NCBI GenBank assembly: GCA_020348885.1
Contig: CP070755.1
Span: forward strand, 1,067,568 to 1,104,712
Length of the DNA stretch: 37,145 bases
From: Candidatus Coatesiibacteriota bacterium
GTDB lineage: Bacteria; RBG-13-66-14; B26-G2; WVWN01; G020348885
Direction: 5' to 3'
How positions within the stretch are numbered: the first letter of the stretch is position 1; each line of letters starts with the position of its first letter. The notes under the pieces are model-generated. The model was given only the letters and a program-made list of their open reading frames with translations, searched no databases and was not told the DNA's origin. Position numbers and translations under genes: made by a program. Positions 1 to 8,385 of the stretch are shown here, in pieces.

Positions 1-4
1 CCTG

Positions 5-763
5 ATGCAATCCGAGTACTACACCGAGGAAAGTTGGCAGACGTACGATTCTGTACGGGGCGACCTTAAAGTCGCGCTGAAGTTCCTCCGGGACGACCTG
101 CGTTTCGAGGAATACTGGGCGAGCGAAATCAAACCGGTATTAGAAAAGCGTATAGCGGAAGTCGAAACGGAACTGGGAACGTACAATATCGTCCCGGCGG
201 TGGAGGAGTATCTCGGGTTTCCTATAGCGTCTAACGAGATAACCGTTTACATTCTCTACTTCGTCAAACCCCACGGCATCAGGGTTACGGGGATGCGTTA
301 CCTGTCGGACCAGGGCTATCCTGCGGAGAATTACCCAATGACGGCGGTCCACGAACTGATGCACCCACCTTACGACTGGGAAGGCGACGAAGAAATGCGT
401 ACGGCGATGGAGCGGTTCAAGGAAGACGCGTTCGTTATGGACAAGGTGGAGAACCACGATCCGTCGTTCGGTTACAACACTTTCGAAGGTTACGTAGAAG
501 AGGATTGCGTCCAGGCGTTGGATATGATTATCAACGAGAAGTTCTTCCCGGATTACGACCCGCGCGACCGCTGGAAGAAAAACGACGACGGGATGCATGT
601 CCTCGCCGCGGCGTTGTACAGTATAATGAAACAAGAAAACTACAACGAACGGGGCGAAGTATTTCGGGATTTCCTGATACGGATAGTCGAGGAAGAGAAG
701 TTGGTCCCCGGCGACGTGGAGGAAATTTATAACGGTTTTTACGAAGGATGGGACGAACAATAA
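5..763 (+). CDS. Putative HExxH (gluzincin-like) metalloprotease-related protein, possibly 5'-truncated
   Basis: I do not recognise the family by name. The 252-residue product has a HELMH motif at residues 116-120, the classic HExxH zinc site, and an acidic segment EGYVEED at about 161-167 that could supply the third ligand as in gluzincins. The chain is acidic and aromatic-rich, with no signal peptide visible from this Met. The reading frame stays open to the window edge (a CTG codon precedes the ATG), so the true start, perhaps with a signal peptide, may lie outside. A hairpin with a T-run follows at 878-898. Metal binding and peptidase activity are inferred from the motif alone; it could be a degenerate or structural relative. 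Confidence 0.6.
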   Translation: MQSEYYTEESWQTYDSVRGDLKVALKFLRDDLRFEEYWASEIKPVLEKRIAEVETELGTYNIVPAVEEYLGFPIASNEITVYILYFVKPHGIRVTGMRYLSDQGYPAENYPMTAVHELMHPPYDWEGDEEMRTAMERFKEDAFVMDKVENHDPSFGYNTFEGYVEEDCVQALDMIINEKFFPDYDPRDRWKKNDDGMHVLAAALYSIMKQENYNERGEVFRDFLIRIVEEEKLVPGDVEEIYNGFYEGWDEQ

Positions 764-877
764 CGAATTCGCGACCGGAGGGATTAGATTATTGCCGCAA
801 GTAAACACTCAACCCATTTAACGTAACCGTCGAATATAAACGCTGGTATTACCCTCCTACCTCTGCTAATATAAATA

Positions 878-897
878 CCCGCCTCGCGGCGGGTTTT

Positions 898-898
<1 letters not shown>
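878..898 (+). terminator. Rho-independent terminator-like hairpin
   Basis: CCCGCC-TCGC-GGCGGG is followed by TTTTT. It lies after the HExxH gene on the plus strand and immediately beyond the tRNA-Val 3' end on the minus strand, where the tail is the weaker TATTTATATT, so it may serve both directions. Confidence 0.6.
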
Positions 899-972
<74 letters not shown>

Positions 973-983
973 GACGCGCGGGC

Positions 984-1012
984 ATTATAACGGCGGCGGG
1001 CGGTCAAGTCAA
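984..1012 (-). promoter_or_regulatory. Sigma-70 promoter of tRNA-Val
   Basis: On the minus strand TTGACT (-35) and TATAAT (-10) are separated by exactly 17 bases. The predicted start is about 5 bases before the mature tRNA 5' end. Confidence 0.85.
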
Positions 1013-1050
1013 GTTAATAGTGGGTAAACGCATTACGCCGATAGGGTAAT

Positions 1051-2598
1051 ATGACCGGCATCGAAGACATCGTAAACGCGGTAGTAGGCTACACGGGCTG
1101 GCTGCGGTTACTAATCGCCGCCGGAAGCGCCGCGGCCGTTTTCGTCGTCGGGCGCCTTCTGTTCGCACTTCTCTTCAAACTCCTGCGGGTTCATAAGGTT
1201 ACGATAACGACGACCTTATTCTTACTCTTCGGGGCGGCCCGCGTCTTCATCGCAGTAATGAAAGCCGACCCGGCCCACATAGCTGTTAACGTCATAAACG
1301 GCCTCGTATTCATCTTCGGCGTATTTCTATTAATCCGGGTCCTCGAGGACGTGTTCATAGGGCGCAAAGTCCGAACCGACGATAAGTTCGAGTTCCCGGT
1401 AATCATCAGAGACGTAGTCCGCCTGGTTCTACTCGTCCTTGTAGTCCTCTTCGCGCTTAAGGCGTTCCTAAATTTCGAACCGACGGCCCTGGTCGCGACG
1501 AGTACAGTCGTCGCGGCGGTCATCGGTTTCGCGATGCAAGAGGTTCTGAGTAATCTCATCGCCGGTATCGCGCTCCAGATAGGTAAACCCTTTGAAGTAG
1601 GACACTGGGTCGAACTGGCCGGCCAAGAAGGCGTAGTCGTCGAAGTGAACTGGCGTTCGACTACGATAAGGACTTTTGAAAATAACTATATAACCATTCC
1701 GAACTCGAACATCGCGAAATCAGAGATATATAATTTCTCGGTCCCTACGAAGTTAGTACAACGAGCCATGACCGTCGGCGTAGACTACCGTACGCCGCCC
1801 AATAAGGCTATAAGCGTTCTTCTCGGTGCGGCTCGGGCGGCCGATGGCGTCCGGGAAAAGCCCGCACCAACGTGCCGCCTTTCGGATTACGGCGATTTCG
1901 CGATAACGTATAGGCTCAGGTTCTGGATCGGGGATTATAAAGATTACAGGGTAATAGAAGATAACGTAAAGACCAACGTCTGGTACCACTTCAAGCGGGC
2001 GGGTATCCAGATACCGTTCCCGATTCGGACCGTCGAGATGACCGAAGTGGACCGGGAGGCCGAAGCTGAAAAAGAAACGGCGGAACGGCGCGCGCGGGCG
2101 TTCGCTGTGCTCGAAGGCGTGGATATATTCTCGCCCTTGAACAAGAAGGAACTCGAGTCGTTGGCCGCCGCCGCGGAAATCCGGGTGTACGGCGTCGGGG
2201 AAACTATCATAAGGCAAGGCGACCCGGGCGAAGAGCTCTTCATAGTCGAAACCGGCCGCGTCAAATTAACCGTAGAGGACGGCGGACGGACGGTTTTCTC
2301 GAAGGAACGGGGCCCGGGCTACCTCTTCGGCGAGATGGCTCTCTTGACAGGCGAACCGAGAACGGCGACGATTAAAGCCCTCGTGGATACCGAAACCGTC
2401 GTTATCGGGAAGAACGCTTTCGAGGGTATAATCAAAAAGGACCCGACGGTCGTCAACAAACTGGTTGAGATAATCGAAAAACGCCGGATAGCGGTCGCCG
2501 AGGGGGCGGAGCCGGAAGAACCGACGCCCGCGGCCACCGAAGCGGAAGAGGATGAAGAAAGCGTCCTGGACAAGATAAAGGACTTTTTTAACCTATGA
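1051..2598 (+). CDS. MscS-family mechanosensitive channel with C-terminal cyclic nucleotide-binding domain
   Basis: This 515-residue inner-membrane protein has hydrophobic segments at about 20-45, 55-70, 80-98, 122-140 and a pore-lining helix at about 148-176. The last is rich in Ala and Gly and runs into QEVLSNLIAGIALQIGKPFEVG, the diagnostic MscS region. The MscS beta and alpha/beta vestibule follows at about 180-330 (ITIPNSNIAKSEIYN). A cNMP-binding fold occupies about 355-480, with its phosphate-binding cassette near 426-439 (FGEMALLTGEPRTA). A Glu/Ala-rich tail ends the chain. The architecture matches bacterial cyclic nucleotide-gated MscS-like channels, which are generally weakly or not mechanosensitive. 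It heads a tight run with accD (33 bp downstream) and the two sulfatase-fold genes. Ligand (cAMP or cGMP) is not decidable here. Confidence 0.93.
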   Translation: MTGIEDIVNAVVGYTGWLRLLIAAGSAAAVFVVGRLLFALLFKLLRVHKVTITTTLFLLFGAARVFIAVMKADPAHIAVNVINGLVFIFGVFLLIRVLEDVFIGRKVRTDDKFEFPVIIRDVVRLVLLVLVVLFALKAFLNFEPTALVATSTVVAAVIGFAMQEVLSNLIAGIALQIGKPFEVGHWVELAGQEGVVVEVNWRSTTIRTFENNYITIPNSNIAKSEIYNFSVPTKLVQRAMTVGVDYRTPPNKAISVLLGAARAADGVREKPAPTCRLSDYGDFAITYRLRFWIGDYKDYRVIEDNVKTNVWYHFKRAGIQIPFPIRTVEMTEVDREAEAEKETAERRARAFAVLEGVDIFSPLNKKELESLAAAAEIRVYGVGETIIRQGDPGEELFIVETGRVKLTVEDGGRTVFSKERGPGYLFGEMALLTGEPRTATIKALVDTETVVIGKNAFEGIIKKDPTVVNKLVEIIEKRRIAVAEGAEPEEPTPAATEAEEDEESVLDKIKDFFNL

Positions 2599-2631
2599 TA
2601 GCTATCCTCCTGATAAATATGGAGATACCCT

Positions 2632-3480
2632 ATGGCAGATGAAACGAGCGGCCACGCGGCGGAAAAACAGAAAACAGGTAAGATACCGGGCGGCGTCTGG
2701 ATTAAATGCAAGAACTGCAGCGAGACGGTTTTCGGCCCGGAGTTGGAGAAGAACCTGCTGGTCTGCCCGCTCTGCGATTACCACTACCCCATGCCGGCCC
2801 GGGCACGGGTCGCTATGCTCGCGGACGAGGGGACGTTCGAGGAACGCGATACGGACGTCGCGCCGTACGACGTCCTGGAGTTCGTGGACAGTAAGCCCTA
2901 TACGCAACGTATAGCGGCCATGCAGGAAAAGACCGGGCTTAAGGACGCGATACTGGCCGGCAACGCCGAGATAGACGGTATCGCCGTAAGCCTGGCTGCG
3001 ATGGACTTCGGGTTCATCGGCGGTTCGATGGGCTCGGTCGTCGGCGAGGTAATCGCCCGGACGTTTAAACGAGGCCTCGAGATAGGTGCGCCGGTCGTCG
3101 CCGCCGCGGCTTCCGGTGGCGCTAGGATGCAGGAGGGTATCGTTTCACTCATGCAACTCGGGAAAACCAACGCGGCAAGGGCAGAGTTGGCCGAAGCGCG
3201 CCTGCCCTATATCGTACTCATCTCCGACCCTACCACCGCGGGCGTAATGGCGTCGTTCGCGGCCGTCGGCGACGTGCTTGTGGGCGAACCGGGGGCGTTG
3301 ATGGGGTTCGCCGGCCCGCGGGTTATCCGGGAGACGATACACCAGGAGCTCCCACCGGGTTTCCAGCGCGCCGAGTTCCAGCGTGACCACGGGTTCTTGG
3401 ACGTAATCGCGCACAGGCACGAGATTCGGGACGTAATCGAGAAACTGATACGTTACTTCACGAGCGGCCAACCGAACTGA
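2632..3480 (+). CDS. accD: Acetyl-CoA carboxylase carboxyltransferase subunit beta
   Basis: AccD pairs with AccA to transfer the carboxyl group from biotin to acetyl-CoA, giving malonyl-CoA for fatty acid synthesis in the cytoplasm. The 282-residue product has the N-terminal zinc finger with Cys26, Cys29, Cys45 and Cys48, then the crotonase-fold carboxyltransferase core with FGFIGGSMGSVVGE and SGGARMQEG signatures, and LISDPTTAGVMASFA typical of the family. Length is normal. A GGAG lies upstream of the ATG. accA is not adjacent and not in this window. The downstream sulfatase-fold gene starts one base after the stop, so the genes are probably co-transcribed, hinting at an envelope-lipid theme for the cluster. 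Confidence 0.97.
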   Translation: MADETSGHAAEKQKTGKIPGGVWIKCKNCSETVFGPELEKNLLVCPLCDYHYPMPARARVAMLADEGTFEERDTDVAPYDVLEFVDSKPYTQRIAAMQEKTGLKDAILAGNAEIDGIAVSLAAMDFGFIGGSMGSVVGEVIARTFKRGLEIGAPVVAAAASGGARMQEGIVSLMQLGKTNAARAELAEARLPYIVLISDPTTAGVMASFAAVGDVLVGEPGALMGFAGPRVIRETIHQELPPGFQRAEFQRDHGFLDVIAHRHEIRDVIEKLIRYFTSGQPN

Positions 3481-3481
3481 T

Positions 3482-5341
3482 ATGCGCCGAACGATGGTAT
3501 TCGCCGCCGCGTTCGCGGTTTCCGTATTAGCGATAGGTTTCTTCTGGGGCGCCGCCGAAGCGCTGTTGAATTATTATAGACCGGTCGTAGGAACGCCGCG
3601 GGCATTTTACCTTCTCGAGTCGATAAACGACCGAGCATTCTTCTATACGATTATAACCCTATTGGTATTCGTGTTCGGGACGGCCGGGTCGTTTGTAGCG
3701 CAGTTTTCGTCTAAGAAAAACATCGGCTCCGGACACATCTTGGCTTTCCCCGTGTTGTTGGGAACTACGGCGGCGGTGTCCGTTAATCTTTTTTGGCTGG
3801 CCCTCTCCTTTAAGCAAATCTTCCACGGTATTAACGTTTTTAGCTCTATAGCCCTGAACAGGGCGGCGTGGGACTTAATACTCTTCTCCACGCTTTTTAA
3901 CGTCTTCGGCTTACTGCTGGTGTTCGTTTTCGTAAAAACGCGGACCCGCCGTTTTACGAAACCGATCACGTATTCGGTCAGCGCTGCGGGAGCAGCTCTA
4001 TTAATAATCCTCCAGGGGACCGCCGTGTATAAAAGCGCGAGTCGGCCGGTCCCGTCGCACTTACCAGACGTATACGTTATATCAGTGGACGCATGCAGGG
4101 CCGACTATTTCGACGGTGAAACGGCGCCCCGGCTGACCAAGTACGCGCGGAAAAACTGCGTAATCTTCGAAAACGCGCGATCACCCACGTCTTGGACGAC
4201 GCCATCGTTCGCGAGTATGTTTACCGGGCAGTATCCGGACTCATGCACCCGCGGCGGCTTTACCCTGGTCCGCGAGGTACCCACACTGGCCGAAATACTG
4301 TACCGTAACGGGTACGATACATACTTACTAACAGGCAACCCGGTTATGAGGCCGGCGCGCGGTCTCCCGCGCGGTTTTCGGTTCTTTTTCTACTGGGAAA
4401 TGTCGCCCTTACTCCATAAAACCCGCTTCTATGAAACAGGCCTGGTATATTACATTACTAGAGGATACAATATTAAAACCGGCCCCGGGGTCATTAACGA
4501 AGCGATATCCGAAAGAGCGTACGATGTTATCGAAAAAGACGGTAAGCGCCCCAGGTTCGTATGGGTCCACTATCTAGACCCGCACTCGCCTTATTACCCG
4601 AGCCCAAAGTACATTTCGGATGAATATAAGAAATACGCCGAAAACCCCGAGTTCTGCCTTTCGGACGACGTCTATAAACCCGAAAACGTACCCGCCCTAA
4701 AAGAACTCTACAGGGGCGAAGTTCGTATGCTCGACGACGAAATCCCTCCGTTAATCGACCTGATAGAATCGACCGGCGACCCGATAATCATTTTCACTAG
4801 CGATCACGGCGAAGAGTTCTACGACCACGGGAATTTCAGGCACGGAAAAACCGCGTACGAGGAAGTAATGCGCGTTCCTCTGTTTATAAAGCTCCCTTCC
4901 GGAACTCCGAGAGGCGGCCCACGTATCGGAAAGCGAAACGTTAACGCCGCGTCGATAGCGCCGACCATTCTCGAATTACTCGGGCTCCACGTACCAGCGA
5001 CCGTGCAAGTTGGCTCTCTTTTCGATAATCCGGATGATGCACCGGACATCACGTTTTACGGTTCGTTGATGCATACAGGCGGACGCACGTACGCGGCCGT
5101 CGAAGGCGACATGAAGTTTATCGCACGGAAAAGCGAACTGGAGGCCGGCGGCGAATACTACGACCTGCCCGCCGATCCCGGCGAGCTGAACCCGTTACCC
5201 TTCAACGAAACGTCCGAACGGCTCCGGCGCGCGTTAATCGAATGGGTCGAAACGAATTCCGTCGTACTAGAAGCCCAGGAGTCGGGCGAATCCGAAGTAA
5301 TATCCAAGGACGACTTCCGGGCGTTGGGATACGTGAAGTGA
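3482..5341 (+). CDS. Membrane-anchored sulfatase-fold hydrolase/transferase with Thr at the nucleophile position (copy 1)
   Basis: The 619-residue protein has four or five membrane segments in the first ~185 residues, then an alkaline phosphatase/sulfatase-superfamily domain. Visible metal and catalytic motifs are DACRAD (Asp203), SWTTPSF and TSDHGEE (Asp441, His442). The CxPxR sulfatase signature is replaced: the nucleophile position is Thr239 and the following Arg is Phe, so formylglycine maturation cannot occur. A Thr nucleophile is known in phosphoglycerol and phosphoethanolamine transferases (LtaS/EptA type), and an envelope phospho-group transfer or hydrolysis is a reasonable inference. 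The C-terminus (LGYVK) is typical of this sulfatase group. It starts one base after accD and overlaps the next gene by four bases. Confidence 0.85.
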   Translation: MRRTMVFAAAFAVSVLAIGFFWGAAEALLNYYRPVVGTPRAFYLLESINDRAFFYTIITLLVFVFGTAGSFVAQFSSKKNIGSGHILAFPVLLGTTAAVSVNLFWLALSFKQIFHGINVFSSIALNRAAWDLILFSTLFNVFGLLLVFVFVKTRTRRFTKPITYSVSAAGAALLIILQGTAVYKSASRPVPSHLPDVYVISVDACRADYFDGETAPRLTKYARKNCVIFENARSPTSWTTPSFASMFTGQYPDSCTRGGFTLVREVPTLAEILYRNGYDTYLLTGNPVMRPARGLPRGFRFFFYWEMSPLLHKTRFYETGLVYYITRGYNIKTGPGVINEAISERAYDVIEKDGKRPRFVWVHYLDPHSPYYPSPKYISDEYKKYAENPEFCLSDDVYKPENVPALKELYRGEVRMLDDEIPPLIDLIESTGDPIIIFTSDHGEEFYDHGNFRHGKTAYEEVMRVPLFIKLPSGTPRGGPRIGKRNVNAASIAPTILELLGLHVPATVQVGSLFDNPDDAPDITFYGSLMHTGGRTYAAVEGDMKFIARKSELEAGGEYYDLPADPGELNPLPFNETSERLRRALIEWVETNSVVLEAQESGESEVISKDDFRALGYVK

Positions 5342-7236
5342 GCACCGGCCGGAAAACGTGGGAGTTGATAAAAAGGGCGGCATACGCTGCCTTGACCGCG
5401 GCGGCTCTCGGTTTCACCTGGGGGTTCGTTGAAGCGGTTACGAACCGGTACTGGCCCGCCGTCGGGACATATCGAAACCCCTATTTCTTATCGTCGGTAA
5501 ACGACCGGGCCATCTTCTACGCGCTGGTCGCTTCGATTATCCTCGTTTTAACGATCGTTGGTGTAAAGGCCGTATCCCGGGTTTTCCGAGCCCGTGCCGA
5601 TTGGAACGTCGCGTTCACGACGGGCGTCTTCGCCGTGGTGTTCGCCGGCGCCGCAGCGAACATCTTCTTCCTGTTCAAGAGCGATATGGGCGTCTGGCAT
5701 TACTTCGAGGTTTTCGCCAACAAGCTCGAACCGTACCTTGAGGACAACCTTTTTCCGGGCTACGTTATAATGACGGTGACCGGTACGCTTCTGTTCCCGC
5801 TTCTCGTTACCGCGTTAAAAAGACCACGTTGGCGCCGGTTCTTCACCGCTTACGCCGTTTTCGCCGCCGGGGCGTTCGCCGTCTGCCAGGCCATCGAAGT
5901 CGGAACCGCCGCGTCCCGGCCAGTACCCGCCGAACTGCCGGACGTTTACGTCATCACGATAGACGCGTGCCGTGCGGACCGCTTCAAACCGGAAGTAATG
6001 CCGCGGTTAACCGAATACGCGCGGGAAAACTGTATAATTTACGAGAATGCGTACGCGCCGTCGTCGTGGACGGCACCCACTTTCGGTTCTTTCGCGACGG
6101 GCCAATACCCCGACGTATGTATGGTCGGCGGAATGGCCCTCGGTAACGCGCAACCGACCCTGGCAGAAGTTATGTACGAGAACGGATACGATACCTACTT
6201 CTTCACAGGTAACCCGGTGCTGGACCGGCCGCGCGGTCTCCACCGGGGGTTCGAACACCATTGGTTGTGGAGTTATTCGCCTTTGTTGGTCGCGCTTCGC
6301 TTTTACGACACCGATATGCTTAACACGCTGACTCGGGATATCAACGACCTGCGGCCGGCCGGCGAGGTCAACCGGGCAATAACGGAAAACGCTTTAGCGG
6401 TAATAGAAAAGGACTCGACGCGGCCGAAGTTTTCCTGGTTTCACTATATGGATCCCCATTGGCCATACCATCCCGAACCGCAATACGTTAAAGAAGAATA
6501 CCGGAGTTACGCGGAAGACGCCCAGTTCTGCTTCGATTTCGATAACGCCACAGAGGAAAACCTCGACATAATCGAAGAACTATATACCGCCGAGGTCCGC
6601 GCCCTCGACGACGAGGTTATAACGTTGATCGACGCTATTGAACATAATCCACGTCCCGCGTTAATTATTTTCACCAGCGACCACGGCGAGGAGTTAAACG
6701 AACACGGCTTAATCGGTGAGCACGGCAAAACGATTTATCAGGAAGTAATGCTAGTACCGTTTTTCATTAAATTACCCGAAACGGATAAGGCAAGTAGAAC
6801 TACTGTCGTATCGCGACCGGTTAACTTGCTTAACCTGGCGTCCACCATACTCGATTACGTAGGGTTCGACGCGCCGGCGTCTATACAGGGTTGGTCCTTG
6901 TTCAGCGAGAACGCTTACGAGCCGCCCGACGGAATAATCCTTTTCGGATCCTGGGTTCAAACCGACGATTATCTCTACGGGGCCGTTTTCGGTGACGCGA
7001 AGCTCATCCTCACCGAGGAAGAAACGGCGTCCGGCGGCGCCGACGGCGAATACTATAGCCTTTCGGACGACCCCCGCGAAACCGCTCCCCTGCCCTACGA
7101 CGAAACGGCCGAACGCTTACGGGAATCGTTGATTAAATGGAAAGCAGGCAACGACGCCCTGCGTAAAGCGCAGAAAGAAGGTATAATGCCGAAACCGACC
7201 GAGGTGGACCTGAAGGGGCTGGGGTACGTGGATTAA
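5338..7236 (+). CDS. Membrane-anchored sulfatase-fold hydrolase/transferase with Thr at the nucleophile position (copy 2)
   Basis: Tandem paralogue of the preceding gene, 632 residues from the GTG at 5338, chosen because it overlaps the previous stop as GTGA and restores an N-terminus aligning with copy 1. The open frame extends further upstream but that part is antisense-like and basic. It has N-terminal membrane segments to about residue 190, a conserved segment after helix 1 (VNDRAIFYA against INDRAFFYT in copy 1), DACRAD at Asp209, SSWTAPTF with Thr245 at the nucleophile position, TSDHGEE, and a KGLGYVD end. Retention of Thr in both copies argues that it is functional. A remnant matching its last codons is found after the next gene. 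The substrate is unknown. Confidence 0.84.
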   Translation: MSTGRKTWELIKRAAYAALTAAALGFTWGFVEAVTNRYWPAVGTYRNPYFLSSVNDRAIFYALVASIILVLTIVGVKAVSRVFRARADWNVAFTTGVFAVVFAGAAANIFFLFKSDMGVWHYFEVFANKLEPYLEDNLFPGYVIMTVTGTLLFPLLVTALKRPRWRRFFTAYAVFAAGAFAVCQAIEVGTAASRPVPAELPDVYVITIDACRADRFKPEVMPRLTEYARENCIIYENAYAPSSWTAPTFGSFATGQYPDVCMVGGMALGNAQPTLAEVMYENGYDTYFFTGNPVLDRPRGLHRGFEHHWLWSYSPLLVALRFYDTDMLNTLTRDINDLRPAGEVNRAITENALAVIEKDSTRPKFSWFHYMDPHWPYHPEPQYVKEEYRSYAEDAQFCFDFDNATEENLDIIEELYTAEVRALDDEVITLIDAIEHNPRPALIIFTSDHGEELNEHGLIGEHGKTIYQEVMLVPFFIKLPETDKASRTTVVSRPVNLLNLASTILDYVGFDAPASIQGWSLFSENAYEPPDGIILFGSWVQTDDYLYGAVFGDAKLILTEEETASGGADGEYYSLSDDPRETAPLPYDETAERLRESLIKWKAGNDALRKAQKEGIMPKPTEVDLKGLGYVD

Positions 7237-7295
7237 ACCGGCCCATTAGTGGATAGAATCCCCTCAGTAACTCAACGTATATAAAGTTTTATCGA

Positions 7296-7301
7296 TATAA
7301 T
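7296..7301 (+). promoter_or_regulatory. Possible -10 element for the first VOC gene
   Basis: A perfect TATAAT stands 45 bases before the ATG at 7347, but only a poor -35 (TCAACG, 18-base spacing) accompanies it. Treat as weak. Confidence 0.3.
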
Positions 7302-7346
7302 AAACTCAAAGTATCCTCTTAAGCATTCAGGCGGAAGGGATTGAAA

Positions 7347-7709
7347 ATGCACGATATATGCTACGTCGAAATCCCCTCGACCGACTTCGCGAAGTCGAAA
7401 GGTTTTTACGAAAAGCTTTTCGACTGGAAGGTTACTATCCTAGAAGGAATGAATTACGCCGCATGGGAGGCACCCGAGGGCCCGAACGGCGGTTTCAATC
7501 CCGTGAAAAAACCGTGTACGTGCGGAGAAGGGTGCTGTCTTGTTTACATCCTGGTCGAAAGCGTTGAGGTAAAGGCCGGCGAAATCGAAAGGGCCGGCGG
7601 AAAGATAATCAAGCCCAAGACCGAGGTCGCCGACTACGGCTGGTTCGCGATCTTCCAGGACACTGCGGGCGGCGTAGCCGCTATTTGGGAACCGACGAAG
7701 AAGGAGTAG
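7347..7709 (+). CDS. VOC (glyoxalase/bleomycin-resistance fold) protein, copy 1
   Basis: A 120-residue single-module VOC protein: VEIPSTDFAKSKGFYEKLFDW opens the beta-alpha-beta unit and GWFAIFQDTAGGVAAIWE closes the fold. Such small proteins usually act as dimers with a metal or small-ligand site between them. A Cys-rich insert (Cys57, Cys59, Cys63, Cys64 in PCTCGEGCC) is unusual and is retained in the paralogue at 7919, suggesting metal binding or a redox role. The ATG at 7347 was preferred to a TTG six bases upstream because GGAAGGG is then correctly spaced and the length equals that of the paralogue. Specific substrate unknown. Confidence 0.88.
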   Translation: MHDICYVEIPSTDFAKSKGFYEKLFDWKVTILEGMNYAAWEAPEGPNGGFNPVKKPCTCGEGCCLVYILVESVEVKAGEIERAGGKIIKPKTEVADYGWFAIFQDTAGGVAAIWEPTKKE

Positions 7710-7755
7710 GAAAACCGCGCGCGGGCCGGCGAAAACGGCGGACATAGTCGGTAGC

Positions 7756-7811
7756 GGCGAATACTACACCCGACGGGATTGGGCGAAAAGGGCTTGGGGT
7801 ACGTGGACTAA
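7756..7811 (+). pseudogene. Remnant of the 3' end of a sulfatase-fold gene
   Basis: The last codons read PTGLGEKGLGYVD then stop, matching the PTEVDLKGLGYVD end of the 5338-7236 gene. Just upstream GEYY is encoded in another frame, matching a GEYY in the same gene. No start or body remains. Its place between two VOC paralogues shows that a sulfatase-VOC unit was duplicated and the second sulfatase lost. Confidence 0.7.
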
Positions 7812-7839
7812 AATATCCGGTCTCGCGGTAAAAAAACGC

Positions 7840-7868
7840 TTGACAACACAACATCAGTTGAGTATTAT
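7840..7868 (+). promoter_or_regulatory. Sigma-70 promoter of the second VOC gene
   Basis: TTGACA and TATTAT are separated by 17 bases. The predicted start is about 45 bases before the ATG at 7919, which also has a purine-rich ribosome binding site (GAGGAA). Copy 2 is therefore transcribed independently. Confidence 0.85.
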
Positions 7869-7918
7869 TCGTTAAGGTCGTTAAACTCGCTCTATAAACG
7901 AAAGGAAAGGACGAGGAA

Positions 7919-8281
7919 ATGTATAACATCTGCCACGTAGAAATACCGTCTACCGATTTCGCGAAGTCTAAAGAGTTCTACGAGAAACTCTTCGGTTGGA
8001 AGGTAACTATCGAAGAAGAAATGAACTACGCGATGTGGGAGGCGCCGGAAGGCCCCGACGGCGGGTTCAACCCCGTAAAGGAACCGTGTACGTGCGAAGA
8101 GGGATGCTGCCTCGTTTACATCATGGTCGAGAGTATAGACGCGAAGGCCGGCGAAATAGAGGCGGCCGGCGGTTCGATAATCAAGCCTAAAACCGAGGTC
8201 GCCGACTACGGCTGGTTCGCGATCTTCCAGGACACGGCCGGCGGCGTAGTCGCTATTTGGGAGTCGGCGAAGAAAGATTAG
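7919..8281 (+). CDS. VOC (glyoxalase/bleomycin-resistance fold) protein, copy 2
   Basis: 120 residues, roughly 80% identical by eye to the product of 7347-7709 over the whole length without gaps. The Cys-rich insert is conserved as PCTCEEGCC, as are the C-terminal residues of the fold. Most substitutions are conservative, so both copies appear to be under selection. This copy has its own consensus promoter at 7840-7868. It converges on apt across a strong hairpin at 8343-8364. Function beyond the VOC fold is not inferable. Confidence 0.88.
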   Translation: MYNICHVEIPSTDFAKSKEFYEKLFGWKVTIEEEMNYAMWEAPEGPDGGFNPVKEPCTCEEGCCLVYIMVESIDAKAGEIEAAGGSIIKPKTEVADYGWFAIFQDTAGGVVAIWESAKKD

Positions 8282-8334
8282 AAAAACCGGGTACGATACT
8301 ACGTATAGAGGGCTAAAGATTCAACTCGGCCGGG

Positions 8335-8364
8335 AATAAAACGCGGCGGGTTAACACCCGCCGC
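8335..8364 (-). terminator. Rho-independent terminator after apt
   Basis: Stem GCGGCGGG/CCCGCCGC with a six-base loop. On the minus strand it is followed by GTTTTATT, placing it at the end of the sigma factor-apt unit; the plus-strand VOC gene also converges here. Confidence 0.75.
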
Positions 8365-8385
8365 TTCCGTCAACAGGCGTTTGGA

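Noticed and set aside
5242-5337. Upstream extension of the second sulfatase-fold gene to an ATG at 5242
   Set aside because: It overlaps the end of copy 1 by 100 bases in another frame and encodes a basic, shadow-like peptide; the GTG at 5338 gives a GTGA overlap and an N-terminus like copy 1.
3482-7236. Annotation as true formylglycine sulfatases
   Set aside because: The CxPxR signature is replaced by TTPSF or TAPTF, so the modified Cys/Ser required for sulfatase activity is missing.
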